This document shows positions 1 to 10,380 of a stretch of DNA of 64,000 bases, one piece after another. The stretch's first letter is position 1. Each line of letters begins with the position of its first letter. This DNA is from Homalodisca vitripennis (lineage: Eukaryota > Arthropoda > Insecta > Hemiptera > Cicadellidae). The stretch spans positions 24,552,001 to 24,616,000 of the forward strand of contig NC_060209.1 of NCBI RefSeq assembly GCF_021130785.1, written 5' to 3'. The notes under the pieces are model-generated. The model searched no databases. It saw only the letters and a list, made by a program, of their open reading frames with translations, and had not been told where the DNA came from. Position numbers and translations under genes: made by a program.

Positions 1-322
1 GCATGCTGCTGAGGTCGACCCTCATATCGTGTGTATTTGACGTTAGTGAGTTTTCTATTAATTATTACCAACCGTATTAGCTGGGGATCCGTTGATCTGT
101 TTATCCATTTTAATTCTTTAATTTATTATTTAAAATGTGTATTTTTGGTGTAAAACCTCGAATCAAGATACCATAGGAAATTTATATACATAAATAACAA
201 GTGTTTAAATATCTATATTTATTATGTAAAATGCAATTTATCGGAAACATGAAAGTGTATTACAATATAATTTATGGTTAAGGTTATAAAAGGAAATTGT
301 TTCATTATTATTTATGCGTAAA

Positions 323-324
<2 letters not shown>

Positions 325-373
<49 letters not shown>
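325..373. repeat. (AT)n microsatellite, U1
   Basis: A pure AT run of about 24 dinucleotides. The homologous site in U4 (53107-53170) is also (AT)n but longer. In U3 the homologous region (33.7-33.83 kb) holds only degenerate AT-rich sequence. Confidence 0.97.
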
Positions 374-374
<1 letters not shown>

Positions 375-407
375 CTTCCATTATATATACTTATATTTAA
401 TAAACAT

Positions 408-520
408 TGAATCGAGTCCTGGCGGAGCAAGTACATTTTGATTCAACGTTTATTGAAAATTAAATTCAGCTATTGGCATTTATACAAATTTAATTAATGT
501 ATAGGTACGTATATAGTTTC
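408..520 (+). repeat. Half-tRNA SINE relic, U1
   Basis: The segment opens with a B-box-like GAATCGAGTC and CTGGCGGAGCAAGTAC. These match the 3' half of the tRNA-like head in U3 (34097-34122). It continues with the same tail (ATTGAAAATTAAATTC, GGCATTTATACAAATTTAA). The 5' half with the A box is absent here and in U4 (53202 onward). Either recombination between two SINE-derived copies, as still seen in U3, removed the head, or U3 gained one. Confidence 0.55.
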
Positions 521-1011
521 ACAGGAACACATCTCTTATCTTAATAATATGAATAAAAATATTATTAGGAGCATTTATATTTGTTTTTCCGTCAAATGAC
601 TCAACTTATAGACAGTGCTGCGTCCCCAAGGCACTAAAATTTCCATTAAACACATGGAGATGGAGAAAATGATGAGGAATGGTAAAACACTTGTTTACTC
701 TTAGAGCTCTGAATGTAATATTACATCATACTTTACGACCACTCCGTATTGTTGTAAACAAATTTATTTGAATAACAACAATGGAGAATCTGCTTGAAAC
801 ATATTGTATAGTCAACATCAATGATACATAAAATAATACGTACTAATAATGGTCAGTTATTTGCAAATATAATTAAAAGCTACGACACTTAGTACAGATG
901 TAGAAAGTTAGATAGTAAACGTATGTAATATTTTAGGCATATTTTGGCAGGTCTATTAAAGTTTTAAAGTTAAATAATAAACTACAAATGCATGCACTAA
1001 GGTACTCACTA

Positions 1012-1240
1012 TTGGATCTATTGGTATCATTGTAATGGTATGTACAGAGCAGCTGAGAGAAACAGTGGGTTGGGAATCAACATGGCCCAACAAGCTATTT
1101 AATCCGAGGCTACGGGTTAGCTAAATGTGAGCGCGTTGGTCACGAGTCCACAGCAAAATAAATACTAAAATAAAGCAAAATGCACAAAAATATGAATGGG
1201 AATCCTCATTTACATATGCGACTTGTGAAAAAATGTGTAA
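1012..1240. other. Very conserved ~220 bp block, U1 copy
   Basis: This block is almost identical in U1, U3 (34712-34932) and U4 (53813-54030), with only a few differences by eye, while flanking DNA has drifted more and carries indels. It is less AT-rich than its surroundings. Plus strand: an open frame running to the TAA near 1122 contains TEQLRETVGWESTWPNKLFN. Minus strand: an open stretch reads NSLLGHVDSQPTVSLSCSVH and ends at a strong donor-like GTGAGTACC (about 1004-1012). I do not recognise either peptide. It could be an exon, a regulatory element, a non-coding RNA or a well-preserved transposon fragment. Confidence 0.45.
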
Positions 1241-2424
1241 TGTAATGTTTCAAAAAAGTATTCAGTTATAAAATAGTAAAGGATATATCGGTTATGGTTA
1301 TCAATATGTAGGCTACGTTCAGTGATACAGTACAATCAGTAACAATAAGTTTCGGGATCTGCAATTTGATCTCTTCTTTAGGTAAATCTGTAAACTAATG
1401 CATGACTATGACTTAGGTTAAAGTAAACAAAACATAACAGACCGTTGTGACACGCTTAAGTCAGGACCCACTATAGTAATGTTTTGTATCTATTCCATGC
1501 ACACTAACTATAAAACATATACCTAATAGAAAGCAAAACATTAATAATTAAAACAAAAAAAGATTATTGTGTGTTTTACATCCAATGTTTTAAAAATACT
1601 ATACAAACACTGTCATAAAACCAAAGTATTGAAAACAACTGTAAATTAGCACAAACGTTACTCTAAACTGGTTGGTTTCCTTGACAATATAACATGGCTT
1701 TTGCACAGTGATCTAAGAAATATCAGAGAAATGACATTAGATATCCCTTAATGAACTGGTTTCCCTATTGCACATTCCACAAGACACTTATAGATTGTTG
1801 GACTATCTAAAGAAACTATTTTAAACGATTATATTAAAATGTTGCATTGAATTAAGAAGGATATCTCCCTATATACCAGAAATAAATAGTTTTTTTCAAG
1901 TAATAGGTTATTATTATACGAATATAATATAATATTCTTCATCGGAAAAACAAAGCGACCTACATAATTTTTAATATATAGTTATATACATAATTTATGT
2001 ATATAAGTAGCCTATATATTCAATAAATGAACATGGAGTATTGGACAGAATTACGAGTATTTCACAGGTACTTTTAAAAATTTGTTTTACTCTCTGACTC
2101 CACGGTCTCAAAACACCGCTATTTAAACATCTGATATGTATCAGAAGATCTTGTATATTTTCCAGTACCGAGATGTTCCTGTTTTTTAATAGGAAATAGG
2201 GTGCAAAGCCGCGAATAAAATGATTCGTGTTGATAAAACATTTAACGCTGAACGATATACATACAAATAGGTTTGTCTCTCCATTTTCATCTTGTAGTTG
2301 TTAATATAATATCTATTTACCAACTTGCTGTGAAATGTATGCACATAACTCAGTCACATATCACATATCATCGTATATTTTGGATCTGTTAAACTCCACA
2401 TACACAAATTAAAGAAGTTTTGTT

Positions 2425-2660
2425 TTAACAGATTGATTTTATTATTACTACATGACACACGAACATACAGAAACTACGTTTAGACTGGAGAATATTTACC
2501 TCAGAGCAGTTACAGGTCTGCTTCCCTCCATCACCGCAAAGTTTCAACCGGTCACGATCCATAACCACGAGACACGTAGTCGGTTGTCAAGCAGTTTTAC
2601 AGACACCTCATCGTGTCAGCCAAGTTTTAATATCTGATAAACTTCTTTTGAAGAAACTTT
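2425..2660 (+). other. Conserved block with a 61-codon ORF, U1 copy
   Basis: The ATG at 2452 opens 61 codons ending in TGA TAA, containing SITAKFQPVTIHNHETRSRL and ending CQPSFNI. Just upstream is a pyrimidine-rich run ending TTTTAACAG, a good splice-acceptor match, with an in-frame stop between it and the ATG. The frame is preserved in U3 (36138-36323) and in the inverted copy (20694-20876, minus), differing by a handful of substitutions plus one codon lost in the inverted copy. U4 keeps only its first 13 codons. The minus strand shows an acceptor-like TTATCAG and a donor-like CTGAG|GTAAAT around the same block, but its frames carry stops. Function unknown; a transposon-derived exon is as likely as a real small gene. 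Confidence 0.4.
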
Positions 2661-3397
2661 TTTATATCATGTTTTAATATGTATTTGATATAATTTCAAT
2701 TTGATAATTCGTAAATGTAAAAACAGCGTTTAATCACTTCTTAACAAAGGCAAATAATTCTAAATAATATAAAATTATTATTTCTGCGGCAAAAGGTATA
2801 TTATTTATTTATAGATGATCATATTTAAGTCACTGAAAGTTATATTAATAAGGAATCCAAAAAAATGATAGTATTGTGAATTTCCAGATCTGGTTGCTAC
2901 GTTTACCTTTAGTAATCCCTAAACATGGGTGATTCACTGTATGAGCAATAAAGCAACGATATATCTAGTACTATACAACATATAATATAGTAATTCGTTT
3001 TTAGCTTACTATTATTGCACAAATGTGGTATGATATGTGTATCATAAGGGTGTCAATATCTTCGTCTGCATGTAGACTGCACTAATGTTTCTCACTAGCT
3101 GATAAAGAAAAAGACATTATAGGTGATAATATATTATAAGTATAACTAGCTGACTATGCATAATAATTGAATGTTTCTATCGTGATCTCGTGGCCCCTTC
3201 CTCAGTTTTTTGCAAAATCTAACAGAGCCTTCTACTTAAGTTGCTTACTTTTGTACTATAAGTCAAGAGGAAAATTTCATTCCCATGGAGCAAATACGAT
3301 CAATATTGTCCTCAAATAAGCCTATCTTCAAACTTTGGCGAGGGTTTAAATGCAATAAGTTCGTAACAATAGAACATCGAGCATATTAACATTATCC

Positions 3398-3642
3398 CTG
3401 GAGGCAATGCATGATAATGCTGTAGGTTCAGTTAGAGCGATGTTTTGCAAAAAATTTCATCCATCCAAGACTCTCTATTATCACTCAGCTCTGTTATGGA
3501 TGAAACAAATGTAGGTGTTATCACACATTACCTTGTGCATGTCCCTGCGGCCCCTGCCGTGTTAGAGTATCCAAAGAGTGTTCACGTAAAAGATCGGCTA
3601 CTTGTTTGTCTTTGTTATCTCTCTTGATGCAGTAAGAATTAC
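3398..3642 (-). pseudogene. Fossil two-exon coding relic, U1 copy
   Basis: On the minus strand, 3642-3532 reads as coding (NSYCIKRDNKDKQVADLLRE, then TLTRQGPQGHAQ) and ends at an excellent donor CACAAG|GTAATG. A second exon-like piece, 3490-3398 (93 nt), follows an acceptor ATAACAG and encodes LSDNRESWMDE followed by diverged codons. The second piece is phase 1 at both ends, so the two join in frame. In U1 this second piece has a TAA where U3 has CAA, and its donor is GG instead of GT, so U1 cannot encode a protein. The U3 copy (37085-37219) is damaged at different places. I do not recognise the family. Confidence 0.4.
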
Positions 3643-3725
3643 CTAAATAATGCGTAGTACTATGAGGTTTTCAAAAAACAGCAGTCCCAACACCATCTTT
3701 CCATTCCCACTGTGTCCTTCGAAGT

Positions 3726-3821
3726 TCATTCTCGGTGCAATAATAGTACACCAGAAGTCCTGTTACGTGCAACCACCTCACATGTGAGGCGTGCAACGTA
3801 CAAGAATATAATCTCTGCCAT
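3726..3821 (-). other. Conserved 31-codon minus-strand ORF, U1 copy
   Basis: ATG to TGA, 31 codons starting MAEIIFLYVARLTCEVVARN and ending LLLHRE. U3 keeps the same reading frame and the same stop position (37412-37507). It lies 84 bp upstream, in minus-strand order, of the fossil exons, so it may be an upstream exon of the same dead gene or part of a transposon. Family not recognised. Confidence 0.3.
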
Positions 3822-3944
3822 ATTGTGTTTTTTCACTAATCGGAGCTCTCTGGGTCCGGATTTAGTTTCTCATCAAAGCAGTTTGTGATTGTTGTCCTGG
3901 AATAATAATTATTAACCTGGGAAGCAGAAGTGGTTTTTTCTACG

Positions 3945-4185
3945 ATGCAGGCTATTTCAAGTTGGCTTAGGTTGCGCTATTCTCTTACTAATCTTCCAAA
4001 AATTGCTGATGCGACATGAGTACAAATAATTTACAAAATTATATGAAACAGATACGAGCCAAGCTATGCGAGAATGTAATAGCGTGACTAAAGCAAAGAC
4101 ATTTCTCCTGTGACGGCAGAATATTGAAGTCTTGTTTGGACCAAGCATTACACTTCACATAATACTCAATATGAAACCGTCTTGA
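3945..4185 (+). pseudogene. Coding-like relic with a stop shared between units, U1 copy
   Basis: The plus frame starting ATGCAGGC reads MQAISSWLRLRYSLTNLPK, then a stop, then FTKLYETDTSQAMRE. In U3 (37629-37865) the frame continues through DISLVTAEYWSLVWTKHY. U1 has lost one base near 4100 (AAAGCAAAG against AAAGACAAAG), which breaks the frame. Both units carry TAA at the same codon, so the stop was fixed before the duplication or in both by conversion. It immediately precedes the LINE piece but is not a reverse-transcriptase segment that I recognise. Confidence 0.35.
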
Positions 4186-4261
4186 TCTCTAATCTTAGGG
4201 GTCTCCTGCTCTTGTCATGAAACTAAATAACATTGCAGTAATAAATAGTAATAACTATCAT

Positions 4262-5147
4262 CACTCTTTACAAAACGTTTATACTACCTATTGAATACTC
4301 CTCTGTTGTTTGGAACCCGTACCTTACTGGACATATTTCTGTCTTGGAACGAATTCGAACTAGGCTTGTGGACAATCTTAGACATATTTTGGGACTTCCA
4401 CTTCTTGAGACAAGAAGAAGGATGGCTGATGACCTGCTGCTGCACAAGTTGAACGGTGTTGTTGACTGCCCTAATGTTGTTTCTACCATCGATCACTCGA
4501 TTGCAAGATGTCTTCTGCAAGTGTGCCATACCAGCCCTTTACAGTCACAGTAGCATGCCTCAATTAATGAGGGTCGGTAATGAGGTGTCGAAGAAAGTCG
4601 AACTGTTCGGGTTTCCTTATAGTTGCTTCGTAGGTGTCTTCATGAGAACTCGTTGAATGATTACCATGTAGTCACTTATTCAATTGTTGCATGTTATAGA
4701 GTGAATGGAAGGTTGTATGTTTTCTTTCATCTACAATGGAATGATAGATAAAACTCGTACATTTATACTACGAACAGTTGCATTGTTATACTTATTATAT
4801 TCCATTGATACATTGTTGACATTCTAATGTCATTTTGTTATTTAGTTATTGCCTCTGTGTTTTTTCAATTATTTGTTATGATCTAAAGTAATTTATCAGT
4901 ATATTATTTGTTATTATTTCATTAGTTATATTCCTATTTAATACACATTTCTTTAATGTTTTCTATACGTTGATCTCACTTGTTGCAGTATAGACCTATT
5001 CACGGTTTTGCTTCCTTATTTAAGATCGTTATCTTTAACTAACGTATGAATTATATTTATGTTGTTTCCTTTAATTTAATTAGTGCATCTTACCATTAGT
5101 CAGTATAATATTAAGTTTTAGCGGTTGGCTGTTTACTTAATTTAATA
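4262..5147 (+). mobile_element. LINE (jockey/CR1-like) reverse-transcriptase 3' fragment, U1 copy
   Basis: The plus strand encodes LYKTFILPI-EYSSVVWNPY, then ISVLERIRTRLVD, LGLPLLETRRRMADD and KLNGVVDCPN. These match the conserved C-terminal part of jockey/CR1-clade reverse transcriptases (consensus PILEYSSVVWNPY, LGL..LE.RR..AD, NG.VDCP). After a frameshift near 4520, PQLMRVGNEVSKKVELFGF leads to a stop at 4656, the usual end of such ORFs, followed by an AT-rich 3' tail to about 5147. A 3-nt deletion removes the leucine of PILEY that U3 keeps. The element is 5' truncated and dead. U3 has only the first ~240 bp. Confidence 0.75.
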
Positions 5148-6841
5148 TAGTTAAATATGAAATACAGTATGGCAATATCAGTAGTAACAGTGTGAATTAG
5201 AGATTTTATAATACTATTACTGGAATAGACTGCAAAATTTAAGACAAAGAAAGATTTTAATGAAGTTAAAAGTTGCAAGTAATGATAATCTTTTAAGAAA
5301 TGGCCTTTTAGGTATGGTTGAGTATATCAGATATGTTGCCTAACGGTTACTAAGTAAAGGGGACAACGATATCCAGTTTCAAAGAAACCAAATTTAAATG
5401 CATTTAAAGACATTTTTAAAATAAAATGAGCTTCTTCATATTGGATACAACTATTGCAGTAGAAAGAAAAATTACTCGTTTATCCAAAAGTTTTCAATAT
5501 ACTTTATACTGCAAATAAGTGCTCTGCTTACACACATAAGGAGAGGTAACTATGTGAATAGAATAAGAAATCATTATCAAAGTCGCTTCAACGCAAATAA
5601 ATCACAATCTACCAGAAAATAACAAAACTGTAAAGATAAAGCAAATTTAAATGTGGCAATAATTTATTACTTGCTTAATTTAAAAAAAATGTTGTTCATA
5701 CCCAGTTTTTATAACTATTTTATATAACTATTTGGAAGTTAAATTCTTGCATTGCTTCATATATTAATACAATAATTGTAATATTAGATCTCTTTTGAAT
5801 AAGTTTTTAATCTTGACATGACAAATATATTTGCATAATATGGAAAAAATACCCATTATGCTTATACTAAAGATTTGATCGATTAGACATATAATTATCT
5901 TTACTCTTTCCAGATGGTCATGTGTTCAGAATTAGTTTATTATTAAGCTTTAAATATTTATTATTTTTTCAAACATAGATTTTAGATGTTTTTATTATTT
6001 TAAAATAATGAAAGAACTTTGTCTGGTTATAAATAAAATAAAATCTGTACATTTTCATGAGATCGATAAACCTGAAAAGTAAACAAAAATGAAGTATGTT
6101 ATGAAGGATTAATTGAAGAGCGTGGATCATATGAAAGGAATGTAGGTTTGCTAACTATTTTAACTTACGAAAATAGTTACAATCGTTAATATTTTGTTAT
6201 TTAATGGACTTTATTACGGTATTTTTATTTCTATGTACATTTAATTTGTGGTTCATGCCGTGGCTGCTCTCTTTCCAAGGATTAGTAAATATGTATGTTT
6301 ACCAAGGAGATGTCCTGAAATTCTGATTTCGATGAATTGATGCCATATTCTATTTAGAGTTATTTTGCTCCTTTAGTATTTATAAGTTATAACTTATTAG
6401 TCGGATTTCTTGCTATCATCACTATATGTGTTCTTTATGGTAATACCTAAGTGCTATTTAATATAAAACTTTCATTCCAGATAGTATTTCAGGAATTAAT
6501 TTTACCATTCGCGGTATAAACCTGCGGACCTAATAATAATAGTTTCAATCTTTAAAGTCCTATCACTACATTCCTATTTTAGCAAGCAAAATCCTAGGAA
6601 GTTGAAATAGGTTTTGAAGACCCATTTTCATAGAAAACTTCGTGCAGTCGAGAAAGTCTAATGTTAAATAGCCATTCTCATCAGTCACTTACATAAGTGA
6701 GTCCATTATATTTGTTTGTAATTGATTGTTTTAATCCATATACCAATTTGTGGTAGATAAAAAAAAAATCTATTCTGAACATTGAACCGTTAATCTAATA
6801 CATCGAAGCATTGTTTATTTCTTACAGATTCCTACACTGTC

Positions 6842-6847
<6 letters not shown>

Positions 6848-6877
<30 letters not shown>
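6848..6877. repeat. (CA)n microsatellite, U1; (TA)n in U3
   Basis: About 15 CA dinucleotides after a short GCGCG run. The homologous position in U3 (40434-40483) is a pure (TA)n run of about 25 repeats, between the same flanks (TTCCTACACTG on the left, AACCGGA on the right). Confidence 0.95.
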
Positions 6878-6878
<1 letters not shown>

Positions 6879-6899
6879 CCGGATAGAATGGAGTTACGA

Positions 6900-7180
6900 A
6901 GTATCTGACAGAACTTAACGCTAGTATTTACCGGATGTTACGAGCGCTTTTCTATCTAGTGCCTGCTAAAACATTTCTCTGGTGTACTGCGTATGTTGCA
7001 TAAAAACTAGGTGTATTGCACATCCCTTCGACCCCTTTAGTGAAAATCTTGCTGCCCTTTTTACCTTTTGATCCCCAAATAGACTTTCTTCGGTAGACAA
7101 AGATGTCTGTAGGACCTTTCTATCGTGAGTAACATGACATAAACATAGCCAGAGTAAACAACACGATTTCAAGAAGAACC
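6900..7180. other. Less AT-rich conserved block, U1 copy
   Basis: Homologous to U3 40640-40900, with several indels between copies (for example a ~17 bp difference around CATCCCTTCGACCCC). Because of these indels the 68-codon minus-strand frame seen in U1 (6966-7172) is not preserved in U3. I see no recognisable product. Confidence 0.4.
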
Positions 7181-9416
7181 TATAATAATTATTTCTATTC
7201 GTTAGTAATATTTATTGATTGGTGTTATTAAAATCAGAAAATTATTTTTTCAGAAATCTCATATGTTTATTCAATCGGGTAATTAAAAAAAATATTTTTT
7301 ATTGAATGATTTCATCAATAAAATCGATTTCTTTAATTGGTTTTAAACTAATAAATTACAAATAAGGTCTATCTTTGGAATGTGAATAAAACGTTTAAAG
7401 CCGGGTATACTAAAACACAACACATAAAATTTAAATACATTTACATAAATAATTGTATTAAATTTAATACAGTAGTATTACCTTAATGGTTATTTTTTCA
7501 TAAAACAAAAATCATTTACTTGTTTTTATCTGTAATGTATGATTTATTGTCAGTGTGATACTATTTCATAAAGGATATGTAATAAACAGAATGTATTAAA
7601 ATAACTGTCATGTATATATTCATGTATTAGCTCAGGAAGCAATGGAACAGATGATACCGGATCCAAAAACAAACTCAACACTAAATACCCTCACAATATT
7701 CAATCCTGTGGATTCAAAATGTAACGAATATTAACACGAATCTCATTATCCAATGATACATGCAACTCTGTATACACTCGTTATATTGAATTCCATATGT
7801 TAAAAATATTTTTAAACGCAATTGCTCAAAATAGTAAGTTAATCTTCGTATGACATTCACAGTAATTCAACGAAACAATAATAAAATATTGTCGCAGTTG
7901 TATGAATATGTTTCAGCTAAACGTACATTCTCACTCCGGGGAATTTAATAAATCTCTATTCTGTTGCGTTTGGTGTAAAAGTTGATTAAATTTACGCTCT
8001 GGGGATTATGCTTCCACCAAAGAACACGAATTACCTCATTCGAATTACTTTTTAGTTTATTCAAAGCTGACTGTGCTCTTTCGTAGCAGAAAAAATTTTT
8101 TTAATGCTTTTAAAGTTACCTTGTGTTAATCCAGTAAAAGTTCTGTTTATAAATCAACTAGTGCTTTATCTATGGAAAACAATGAAAGAAAAAATGTTTA
8201 TGAATTTAATTTACAAACAGTAATCGGAATTTTTTGGTATCAATATTTGATGCTATGGTGCAAATATTGCGTATCTATGGTGCTTTGTAATCCGTATAAT
8301 AATAGAACCGTATAGTTTTATAACAGAACAAATATTAAAATTATGATGTCCAAAAATGTATTAAATCTACGTTGACATTTGGACGATCACGTATTAAAAT
8401 GTCATATAATGTATTCTGTTAAAATTGTTTAACTTGTATAGGATTAACTGATAAAAGCTCTTATAAATTATAAGAAATTTGTTCAACTATATCATTTTAC
8501 AATAAACATTTTATTAAGAAAACCGTACAAAGTAAAATACAATAGTCGTTACAATTACACTCTTTATCACATTTTCATGGCTTGATAAAAATTAATAATT
8601 ATTGCTTTTATTGGTAATAGATGTCCACATATTTTTTCTTACTATACTATTTGGCATATTACGTAATTAAAACTATACACGTAAAATATTAGCTTAAATA
8701 TTTGAAATAGCTAATAAAATATTTTATAAAGCTAGAAAGAATATTGTATGGCTTTGTGACGCAAAAACAGAAAATATCAGTTAGTTACATCAAAGCAATT
8801 TTTTTAAATCGATTTCATTATGTTTGATTTGTAAATTATAAATATTTAAAATCTCAAAGCCTGAAATTTTTTTATTTTAAGCTATTGTTTTACAACGGAT
8901 TTGTTTAAGAGCATAAGAATATTTACAGCGCAAAAGTATTTCTATCCGTCTTTAATTTAAATATAAATAGATTTCCATGAACTCGATCGATAAGAAGCTG
9001 CAATGCACAATGAAAAAACACAACAAAGTTTTTGCATACTTTTAAATTTTTCTTTTAAAATGCTTAAGCGTTTTGTTATTGAAAAATCTATTAGTTCTAA
9101 TGCATATACATGTCAAGTGGAATGCATTTCTAGTCATTACAACATTATGTGTAAAATGACTGAACTACATTAAGCAAGTATTGAAACTATTAGAAGTCAA
9201 TTTAATAGTTTATAATTTAAACTTTAGGATTAGGTTACTGAACTATAATATAAAGGACAGAAGGGAGTACACAATTTTATAAAATAATATATTAAACGTG
9301 AAAGTATGAATAACTTTTAGTTATTTCATTTTTTAACCTTGAAGTTCCTTCTTGATTAGCGGAACGTATTGTGATCAGACACATATCGCTATGGTTGTTA
9401 CACAAGAAAAAACGTA

Positions 9417-9640
9417 TTGAAAAGAATGAAGCCGGATCAAAAAGGATCATCCTGGGCAGGATATAGGGCGGTAACTAGAGGAAGTCAGGATTACAGAGGC
9501 GTGAGCTGTACACTAAAGCCGGAGAATAACGAGGCTGGTCCTTTATACCTACAGGCAATCCCAGTATCCTATATCATTTAAGGATGCTGTACACAATATG
9601 CTATGGGAATTGGGCTAATGCTTACTTTTTGAAGTAAATT
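9417..9640 (+). other. Exon-like block, U1 copy
   Basis: Nearly identical to U3 43185-43400. In U3 it carries a 70-codon plus-strand frame with GSQDYRGVSCTLKPENNEAG and a donor-like CTACAG|GTATGC. U1 lacks 11-12 bp exactly at that donor, flanked by the short repeat CAGG, and reads straight into GCAATCCCAG, which breaks the frame. The block stands out from its AT-rich surroundings. Family not recognised. Confidence 0.3.
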
Positions 9641-9895
9641 CATGAGTTTTAATATTCACACTACTTAGTTATAAACATTTTCACCACATACATTGTTGAA
9701 GAAAGAACATTTGCTTATCGTTGCATGGCATCTGATTATACAGGCTGTTCATGAAAAATTATCTAAAGCTGCATCAGGACTCAAGCCCACCCCCTTTTGC
9801 TATGGGGGCATTAGATTACCCGCTGTATTCTGGCCATATTACTACAGAGACACACTGCATGTGAATTATATTCCTAAAGCCTGACTTAGATAATA
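9640..9895 (+). other. Conserved block with a 63-codon frame, U1 copy
   Basis: The plus frame at 9693-9884 includes HEKLSKAASGLKPTPF and FWPYYYRDTLHVNYIPKA. U3 (43480-43670) is very similar at the DNA level but has indels such as CACCCC against CACCCCC, which shift the frame. The difference in frame argues against selection on protein. No family recognised. Confidence 0.25.
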
Positions 9896-10019
9896 ATAAA
9901 TTAACCTCCATGAAAACTAGTAAACAGTGTCGCTAAAGTGAAAGCAACCAGAATCTGTTAGCCCTAGGAAAATTCCCATTTCAGTTATTGTGCAAGGCAG
10001 GTTTTGAGATGTCAGAGGA

Positions 10020-10380
10020 GGTTGAAACTTTGATATAGGCCATAGTAATGAGCCGAAAGACTCCAATTAATCTAAATCTGAGAAAGCCAATAGAATTAGA
10101 ACGAGTAAATGGCTCTAACGATGTTTCGGGAGCCAAGTGAAAGATGCTTGAACTTTGGGGATGCCAAAATTGCGAATCCCCATGAAAGTGAAATGTTACG
10201 TAAACACTGGGTTACCTGTAGTGTTCGAGACCTTGGAATGGATGAACTTCGGCAGACTGGAGCTGCAGAAGTAGACGAATCTAGTGAAGGCTGTAAGGAA
10301 ACCCTGGCACTTCTCTTCCAGAACGCCCAAAACACAGATGAGAGGCTGAAAATCAGCCTGCCCATTAAATTTAGATAACT
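10020..10380. other. Conserved coding-like block of unclear strand, U1 copy
   Basis: Homologous to U3 43800-44160. In U1 both strands are open for 89 codons: the plus frame has VRDLGMDELRQTGAAEVDES. In U3 the plus frame has a TAA after LALLFQNA, while one minus frame is open for 123 codons (43803-44174) with FTRFVYFCSSNLPKFIHSKV. The block is richer in GC than its surroundings and highly conserved. I do not recognise a family on either strand, and overlapping open frames may only reflect few stop triplets in GC-richer DNA. Confidence 0.3.

Noticed and set aside
4268..4529. Minus-strand frames over the LINE fragment
   Set aside because: Shadows of the plus-strand reverse-transcriptase frame, which carries the recognisable motifs.
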